Shown here: one piece after another, positions 41,934 to 51,074 of the stretch
Layout: each line of letters starts with the position of its first letter
Numbering within the stretch: the stretch's first letter is position 1
From: Streptomyces apricus
Lineage (GTDB): Bacteria; Actinomycetota; Actinomycetes; Streptomycetales; Streptomycetaceae
Reading direction: 5' to 3'
DNA length: 51,074 nt
Assembly (NCBI RefSeq): GCF_008369065.1
Contig: NZ_VDFC01000015.1
Span: 159,650-210,723 of the forward strand
Made by a program: the position numbers and the translations under genes
The notes under the pieces: model-generated
The model's input: only the letters and a program-made list of their open reading frames with translations
Databases searched by the model: none
What the model was told of the DNA's origin: nothing

Positions 41934-43166
41934 TCAGACCTGCGGCACGGCCCCCGCCGAAGCGCGGCGGCGTACCGCTGTCGCCGTCCAGCACAGGAGC
42001 AGCCATGCCCCCGCCACGGCGCACACCGCGCCCCAGCCGCCGTGGCCGTAGGCGGGCCCGGCCGCCGCGGAGGCGAGGGCGCCGCCCGCGAAGGCCGAGA
42101 CGACGTACGCGGTGTTCGCGGTCGCCGGGGCCGTGGTGGTGGTCAGGACCTGCGTCTGGTTGGCCACCTGGGAGGCCACCAGCGCAGCGTGGACCAGGAC
42201 GGCCGCCGCGCACAGCGCCGCCATCGCGTGTCCGCCCAGCCAGAACAGCAGCACGGACACCGCCGCGAGCAGGTACGAGACGGCGACGACCTTCGCCGCG
42301 CCGAAGCGGTCCACCAGCCCGCCCGCGAGCGGGGCCACCGCGCTGGCCGTCAGACCGAACAGGCCGAAGAGGCCGGCCGTCGCGGTGGACAGGCCGTAGG
42401 AGGAGTTCGTCAGCAGCAGGGCCAGCGAGGTCCATATCGCGCTCCACGCGCCGTACATGCCGGCCTGCCGGACGCAGGCGCGCCACAGGCCGGGGGAGCG
42501 GCGCACCAGACCGGGCATCGCGGCGAGCCCCGCGAACAGCGGGCCCTCGCGGCGGCGCCGCTCGACGGGCAGCACGAACGAGGTGACGACACCCGTCAGG
42601 GCCGTCAGCACCGCCGCGCCCGCGAACACCGCCCGCCAGCCGAAGGCCTGGCCGAGCACGCCGCCCAGGACCCGGGCCGCGACGATGCCCAGGAACAGGC
42701 CCGCGACCACGGCGGCGACGTGCCGGGCCCGGTGGTGGGCGGGGGCGCGCTCGGCCACGAGCGGCACGAGCAGCTGCGGGACGACGGTGACGGCCGAGGC
42801 GACGAGCACCGCCGCGGCGAGGACGTGCGTCCCGCCGGACACGGCGCCCACGAACAGCGCGGCGCCGGTGACCAGCGACAGCACGCCCACCATCCGGCGC
42901 CGGCTGAAGCTGTCGCCGAGCGGTGCGAAGAAGAGGAGGCCGAGCGCGTAGCCGAGCTGGGCGACGGAGGCGATCCACGCGACGCCCGAGGCCGTGGAGC
43001 CGAAGTCCTCGGCGATGAGGGGGAGCAGTGACGCCGCGAGGTAGACGTTGGCGACGGTGACGGCGGTGCACAGGGCGATCAGGGGCAGGAAGAGGCGCGA
43101 GACAGGGCCGGCCGTCTCCCGGCTCACGGCCCGAGCCTCCCGTACGGGGGTGGCTGGCGGCATCAC
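41934..43166 (-). CDS. MFS transporter, AraJ-like
   Basis: 410 aa, twelve helices. Loop LLFFAPLGDSFSRRRMVGVL near residue 76 is the signature between helices 2 and 3. The AraJ-like branch exports sugars or drugs. It is divergent from a TetR gene with two 18-bp palindromes in the shared 116-base region, so it is very likely repressed by that TetR and induced by its ligand. Two ATGs in tandem make the exact start uncertain by one codon. Confidence 0.92.
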   Translation of the reverse strand: MMPPATPVREARAVSRETAGPVSRLFLPLIALCTAVTVANVYLAASLLPLIAEDFGSTASGVAWIASVAQLGYALGLLFFAPLGDSFSRRRMVGVLSLVTGAALFVGAVSGGTHVLAAAVLVASAVTVVPQLLVPLVAERAPAHHRARHVAAVVAGLFLGIVAARVLGGVLGQAFGWRAVFAGAAVLTALTGVVTSFVLPVERRRREGPLFAGLAAMPGLVRRSPGLWRACVRQAGMYGAWSAIWTSLALLLTNSSYGLSTATAGLFGLFGLTASAVAPLAGGLVDRFGAAKVVAVSYLLAAVSVLLFWLGGHAMAALCAAAVLVHAALVASQVANQTQVLTTTTAPATANTAYVVSAFAGGALASAAAGPAYGHGGWGAVCAVAGAWLLLCWTATAVRRRASAGAVPQV

Positions 43167-43186
43167 TGAGGTGACTCCTTGTGTAT

Positions 43187-43204
43187 CAACTAACCAGTTG
43201 GTTG
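43187..43204. promoter_or_regulatory. TetR operator 1 (imperfect palindrome)
   Basis: CAACTAACCAGTTGGTTG matches the perfect palindrome at 43240 in 15 of 18 positions and lies 21 bases before the MFS start. It is probably the second half of a dual operator. Confidence 0.72.
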
Positions 43205-43239
43205 GCGTAGCGAGTATGCGACCACCTGCGGAAATCTGT

Positions 43240-43257
43240 CAACCAACTAGTTGGTTG
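43240..43257. promoter_or_regulatory. TetR operator 2 (perfect 18-bp palindrome)
   Basis: CAACCAACTAGTTGGTTG is a perfect palindrome in the -35 region of the TetR gene; TACGCT at about 43270 would be its -10, giving a transcript that starts close to the ATG. Binding would block both promoters. Confidence 0.8.
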
Positions 43258-43282
43258 TGGGCGGTGGGGCTACGCTGTACCC

Positions 43283-43861
43283 ATGGCAGCAAAGGACCCC
43301 GAGGCCACCAAGGCCCGGATCTTCGAGGCGGCGACCGCCGAGTTCGCCGACCACGGCATCGCGGGCGCCCGTGTGGACCGGATCGCGGCGTCGGCCAAGG
43401 CCAACAAGCAGCTGATCTACGCCTACTTCGGCAACAAGGCGGAGCTCTTCGCGCACGTCCTGGAGCGGTCGATGGTCGACCTCGCCGCGGCCGTCCCCGT
43501 CGACCCCGACGACATAGAGGGCTGGCTGGACCGGCTGATGGACTACCACGCCGCGCACCCCGAGCTGCTGCGCCTGCTCTTCTGGGAGGGGCTTGAGTAC
43601 GGCACCTCCGAGCTGCCCCACGAGCAGCAGCGCCAGGAGCACTACTCCCGCAAGGTCGCCGCCCTGCGCGACGGCCAGGAGCGAGGCGTCGTCGGCAGCG
43701 CGATCCCGGCCCCCGACCTGCTGTTCCTGCTGGTCGCGATGGCCAACTGGGCGTCCTTCGTGCCGCAGATGGCCCGCATCCTCGTCGGCGGCGAGGACGC
43801 GGACGCCAAGCGGCTGCGCGACTCGATGAAGGAAGCGGCACGCAGACTCATCGCCCGCTGA
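43283..43861 (+). CDS. TetR family repressor
   Basis: 192 aa. The HTH is in residues 10-50 (TKARIFEAATAEFADHGIAGARVDRIAASAKANKQLIYAYFGNK), one of the clearest TetR patterns. The C-terminal ligand domain has no recognisable close family. It faces the MFS gene across the two palindromes and should repress that gene and itself. Confidence 0.95.
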   Translation: MAAKDPEATKARIFEAATAEFADHGIAGARVDRIAASAKANKQLIYAYFGNKAELFAHVLERSMVDLAAAVPVDPDDIEGWLDRLMDYHAAHPELLRLLFWEGLEYGTSELPHEQQRQEHYSRKVAALRDGQERGVVGSAIPAPDLLFLLVAMANWASFVPQMARILVGGEDADAKRLRDSMKEAARRLIAR

Positions 43862-44135
43862 CGCACTCGCCCGTGGCCGGGCTCGCGCGCGGTGCCGGTG
43901 GCGCCGGGGCCGCCGGGGTCCCAGCGGTCGGGCGCGGGGCGGGCATGATGTCTGCGCTCGCGACCCCGCGCTCCCACAGCTGTCCCCGGCGGGGCAGCCG
44001 TCTGGCGGAGCAGCCCCGGCGGGATGGCCTCCTGGCGGGGCAGACCCACGGCGGGCAGCCCCGCGTCGGCCGCCCGGGCAGGGACGGCCGCCGTCCTCTC
44101 AGGTCGGACGGGGACCGTGTCCGGCCGGGCGGCTT
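43862..44135. other. Convergent gap with degenerate GGCGGGGCAG repeats
   Basis: 274 bases between the ends of the TetR and beta-galactosidase genes. It has several loose copies of GGCGGGGCAG-like words around 43990-44070 and no gene that I can support. Confidence 0.5.
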
Positions 44136-47117
<2,982 letters not shown>

Positions 47118-47162
47118 TCAGCCCTTGACGCCGGCCCGCGCGACTCCCTGTACCGGAGACAG
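47118..47162 (-). pseudogene. Possible C-terminal scar of a carbohydrate ABC permease
   Basis: Read on the minus strand, the last codons before a TGA at 47118-47120 spell PVQGVARAGVKG, close in style to the end of sugar ABC permeases (commonly ...LTAGAVKG). The stop lies 12 bases before the lacZ start, with AGGAGAA between, the natural spacing of an operon. Upstream the resemblance stops within a few codons. This is a weak remnant call. Confidence 0.35.
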
Positions 47163-47287
47163 GACGGACACGGCGGAGTCCTTCGAGGAACCCCAGAAAG
47201 TACTGCCGGAACAGACGCCAGGTGAAACCACCGAAGGACCCCGGAACGCCGCAGTCTTCAGGGCTGCGGGCAACGGCGCAGTCTTTT

Positions 47288-47335
47288 AGGGGCGCGGGGA
47301 ACTGCGCGACCAGCCCCCACGGACCCGCACCCGAC
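47288..47335. repeat. Copy of the 43-48 bp intergenic repeat
   Basis: AGGGGCGCGGGGAACTGCGCG followed by a flank (ACCCGCACCCGAC) nearly identical to the right arm at 27595-27643. It lies between lacZ and the alditol oxidase, 22 bases beyond the oxidase stop. Bases 47163-47287 between it and lacZ hold no gene. Confidence 0.85.
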
Positions 47336-47356
47336 ATCACCTCCGCAGGGACACCG

Positions 47357-48604
<1,248 letters not shown>

Positions 48605-48648
48605 TCATCCCTCCCGACGGTGCCGTGCCCAGGACGGACGGCCCCTCC

Positions 48649-48701
48649 GGAACCTACCTCGCCCCTGATCAGGGGGAACCTACCTCGCCCCTGATCAGGG
48701 G
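48649..48701. promoter_or_regulatory. Two tandem 26-bp repeats each with a 14-bp palindrome
   Basis: Copies 48649-48674 and 48675-48700 are identical. Each contains CCCCTGATCAGGGG (48662-48675 and 48688-48701). They sit between the divergent aldO and radical SAM genes, an ideal place for a dual operator. Confidence 0.75.
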
Positions 48702-48750
48702 CCCCGCCCCCACCCCTGTCGGAGGCGGGGCATACCGTGAGGAGTCGAAC

Positions 48751-48790
48751 ACGAGCACCGCACGAGCACCGCACAAGCACCGCACGAGCA
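48751..48790. repeat. 3.6 copies of an 11-bp unit before the radical SAM gene
   Basis: ACGAGCACCGC is repeated three times (third copy ACAAGCACCGC) plus a partial copy. It precedes the ribosome site GAGGAGGA at 48803-48810 and lies in the transcribed leader of the radical SAM gene. Confidence 0.9.
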
Positions 48791-48814
48791 GTCGCCGGGA
48801 GCGAGGAGGACGGG

Positions 48815-50167
48815 ATGGGCAGCCGAACCGCGCTGGTCGAGGACCTGATGGAAAGGTTCCCGCAGGTACCGCGGGAGGCGGTCTTCAAGGAGGACCTCCT
48901 GCGCGGAGGCGTGGCCTTCGACGACTCCGCGCTCAGCGACAACGAGGGCGGCGACGTCAAGCCGAAGTCGTACTTCATCTTCTCCTTCGACCACGGCACC
49001 CTGCCCGAGCTGGGCGAGGCCGCCCTGCGCCGGCCGCCCGAGGAGATCATCCTCACCGGCGGCCCGTACGACCTGCGGCGCACCGTGGTCTCCGTACGCG
49101 TCAATCCGTCCTCGCCCTACCGGGTCGCCGCGGGCCCGGACGGCCTGCTCGGGCTGTACCTCGACGGGAAGCGGATCTCGGACGTCGGGGTGCCGCCGAT
49201 GCCGGAGTACTACCGGCACAAGCTCTCCAACGGGAAGTCCGTCATGGAGGTGGCCCCGACGATCCAGTGGGGCTACCTCATCTACCTCACGGTCTTCCGG
49301 GTCTGCCAGTACTTCGGCGCCAAGGAGGAGTGCCAGTACTGCGACATCAACCACAACTGGCGCCAGCACAAGGCGGCCGGCCGCCCCTACACCGGGGTGA
49401 AGGACGTCGACGAGGTCCTGGAGGCGCTGGAGATCATCGACCGCTACGACACGGCGAAGGCGTCCACCGCCTACACGCTGACCGGCGGCGCGATCACCTC
49501 CAAGCTGCAGGGCCGCGACGAGGCCGACTTCTACGGGATGTACGCCAAGGCCATCGAGGAGCACTTCCCCGGCCGGTGGATCGGCAAGGTCGTCGCCCAG
49601 GCGCTGCCCCGCGACGACGTGCAGCGCTTCAAGGACTACGGCGTGCAGATCTACCACCCCAACTACGAGGTGTGGGACGAGTACCTGTTCAAGATGTACT
49701 GCCCCGGCAAGGAGCGCTACGTCGGCCGCGACGAGTGGCACAGGCGCATCCTCGACTCCGCCGAGGTCTTCGGCGCGCGCAACGTGATCCCCAACTTCGT
49801 CGCAGGCGTCGAGATGGCCGAGCCCTTCGGCTTCAAGACGGTCGACGAGGCCATCGCGTCCACCACGGAGGGGCTGCGGTTCTTCATGTCGCACGGCATC
49901 ACGCCCCGCTTCACCACCTGGTGCCCGGAGCCGACGACCCCGCTGGGCAAGACCAATCCGGACGGCGCGCCGCTGGAGTACCACATCCGGCTGCTCCAGG
50001 CGTACCGGCAGACGATGGAGGACTTCGGGCTCTCCTCGCCCCCCGGCTACGGCCCGCCCGGACCGGGCAACGCCGTCTTCTCGGTGAGCTCGTTCATGGA
50101 CAGCCTCCCGGCGCAGGAGGGGTCGGGCACGGAGGAAGAGGGTAAGGGGAAGGTCTCCGTGGGCTGA
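48815..50167 (+). CDS. Radical SAM protein with C-x8-C-x2-C cluster motif
   Basis: 450 aa from ATG 48815 (GAGGAGGA upstream). The cluster segment is VCQYFGAKEECQYCDIN near residue 170, spacing C-x8-C-x2-C, wider than the usual C-x3-C-x2-C. TLTGGAITSKLQ near 224 resembles the GGE SAM-binding strand, and VAQALPRDDVQRFKDYGV and NFVAGVEM follow the barrel pattern. The ending is Gly/Ser/Glu-rich. The substrate is unknown; the family is not one I can name. No peptide or partner enzyme is next to it. Confidence 0.85.
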   Translation: MGSRTALVEDLMERFPQVPREAVFKEDLLRGGVAFDDSALSDNEGGDVKPKSYFIFSFDHGTLPELGEAALRRPPEEIILTGGPYDLRRTVVSVRVNPSSPYRVAAGPDGLLGLYLDGKRISDVGVPPMPEYYRHKLSNGKSVMEVAPTIQWGYLIYLTVFRVCQYFGAKEECQYCDINHNWRQHKAAGRPYTGVKDVDEVLEALEIIDRYDTAKASTAYTLTGGAITSKLQGRDEADFYGMYAKAIEEHFPGRWIGKVVAQALPRDDVQRFKDYGVQIYHPNYEVWDEYLFKMYCPGKERYVGRDEWHRRILDSAEVFGARNVIPNFVAGVEMAEPFGFKTVDEAIASTTEGLRFFMSHGITPRFTTWCPEPTTPLGKTNPDGAPLEYHIRLLQAYRQTMEDFGLSSPPGYGPPGPGNAVFSVSSFMDSLPAQEGSGTEEEGKGKVSVG

Positions 50168-50386
50168 GAGGCCCGAGCTCGGTGAGGCCGGGCCCGGTGA
50201 GTCCGGGACGGGTGGGGCTGGTGGGCCCGGTGGGGCGAGCGGCAGGCGGCAACCGGATTTGACGGTGCCGCTTGTCAGTTGTGCAGGGCTCGTGAAAAGC
50301 TCGCCCCGTCGTGAGACATCCCCCGCAACTCCCGTATTCAAAAGGTGAGTTGACCCCCCTTGTGGATGCAGGTGAACCCCCCACCC

Positions 50387-51074
50387 ATGCCAGACCTGCC
50401 GACCCCTCAGGACGCGGCCGAGGCCACACTGTTCTCGGAGTGCTGGGACGCGGTCCTCTCCTACGCCGACCTCTGCACCGCCGGCTCCGCCGACGCCCGC
50501 CCGCTGGCCTCCGAGGCCTTCTCCCGCGGCATCCGCGAAGCACGTGCCGCGGAGGCCGGAACCGGGGGCAGGCACTTCGGCCGCCGGTCGCGCACGCCCC
50601 GGCTGCCCCGCATACCGCTCCTGCTGACCGCCGTGCGCCGCACGGCCGCCGACTGGGAGGCGAAGGGACAGGGCGGCCGCCTCGACCCCGACCTGCGCCT
50701 GTGGCTCCACTCCGACGCCGCCGAGCGCTTCTCCGGTCCGCCCCTGCACCGGCCGCTGGCCCTGCGCGGGCTGCGGGACATGCAGGAACCGGACGCCGCG
50801 CTGCTCTGGCTGGCCGAGGTGGAGGCCATGCCGGCGGCCGCCGTGGCCCGGCGGCTCGGCCTCGACCCGGCGGGCGTCACCGACGAACTGCAGCAGGTGC
50901 GCGGGGTGTTCCGCGACCGCTGCCACCGCAACCACCTCGACACCCCGCTCGCCGAGGAGTGCCGCAGCTACGCGCGGCTGCTCGACGCGGTCACCCGCTC
51001 GCCCGCCGCCGACGTGCCCGAGGACCTGTCGCGGCACCTGGCGCGCTGCGTCCAGTGCGCGGAGGCCGCCGCCT
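50387..51074 (+). CDS. Zinc-finger/sigma-like protein, N-terminal part (cut by window end)
   Basis: 229 codons read before the window end, no stop. The stretch PDAALLWLAEVEAMPAAAVARRLGLDPAGV looks like a sigma region 4-type helix-turn-helix, then ECRSYARLLDAV and HLARCVQC give a ZAS-like zinc finger (H-x3-C-x2-C). In Streptomyces such N-termini occur in large hybrid proteins with extra C-terminal domains; what follows here is unseen. The start could be 50387, or in-frame GTG 50372 or ATG 50366. Confidence 0.75.
   Translation, partial: MPDLPTPQDAAEATLFSECWDAVLSYADLCTAGSADARPLASEAFSRGIREARAAEAGTGGRHFGRRSRTPRLPRIPLLLTAVRRTAADWEAKGQGGRLDPDLRLWLHSDAAERFSGPPLHRPLALRGLRDMQEPDAALLWLAEVEAMPAAAVARRLGLDPAGVTDELQQVRGVFRDRCHRNHLDTPLAEECRSYARLLDAVTRSPAADVPEDLSRHLARCVQCAEAAA

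Noticed and set aside
41524-42051. 175-codon plus-strand frame with repeated GPRRT/GGGQP motifs
   Set aside because: It arises from degenerate DNA repeats and overlaps the MFS gene antisense; no translation signals.
48737-48814. Upstream extension of the radical SAM gene to 48737
   Set aside because: The extra residues come from the 11-bp tandem repeat, while ATG 48815 has a strong GAGGAGGA ribosome site.

Overview
The window is high-GC DNA with strong third-position G/C bias. It carries GTG starts, ATGA-type gene overlaps, twin-arginine signals, DUF397/DUF5753 pairs and an alditol oxidase very like the Streptomyces coelicolor enzyme, so it is almost certainly a Streptomyces (or close relative) chromosome. 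I see no rRNA, tRNA, CRISPR array, intact insertion sequence or phage gene.

Layout. 0.4-1.5 kb: a Tat-exported amidohydrolase. 1.6-11.3 kb, minus strand: one long sulfur operon. It runs from a Cys-containing leader peptide through sulfite reductase, two tiny coupled ORFs, cysH, cysC, cysD and cysN, a 34-codon ORF ending Cys-Ala-Cys, a sulfonate/sulfate-type ABC transporter, and a sirohydrochlorin chelatase that can supply the reductase's sirohaem. 11.4-16.9 kb, minus: a GNAT, a secreted protein, a GAF regulator and an AidB-like acyl-CoA dehydrogenase. 17.0-25.2 kb, minus: a compact biosynthetic cluster. SbnA and SbnB homologues predict L-2,3-diaminopropionate (Dap), next to a TauD/SyrP-like oxygenase, a free-standing NRPS adenylation-carrier protein, and a six-helix, three-domain membrane protein of the poly-epsilon-lysine synthetase (Pls) terminal type with its own carrier domain. 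I read this as a split Pls-type machine making a Dap homopolymer or oligomer, possibly hydroxylated.

25.2-34.9 kb: a YihY-type membrane protein, a broken NmrA-like gene, two AraC regulators, four copies of a 73-bp tandem repeat that run into a remodelled isocitrate lyase/PEP mutase-type gene, and a NUDIX / cupin-like / membrane toroid group. Beyond these is a secreted nuclease-fold protein with a jacalin-like tail. 35-43.9 kb: a Tat PHP phosphoesterase with a histidine-rich N-terminus coupled to a small protein ending CCADH, a DUF397/XRE pair, an anti-sigma-like ATPase overlapping a VOC gene, two MFS exporters, and a TetR gene with two palindromic operators. 44-51 kb: a GH2 beta-galactosidase, alditol oxidase, a radical SAM protein with an unusual cysteine spacing, and the start of a zinc-finger protein cut by the window end.

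A GC-rich repeat core (GGGGCGCGGGGAACTGCGC and variants) lies at four places. Three of them coincide with broken or remodelled genes, so it appears tied to local rearrangement.
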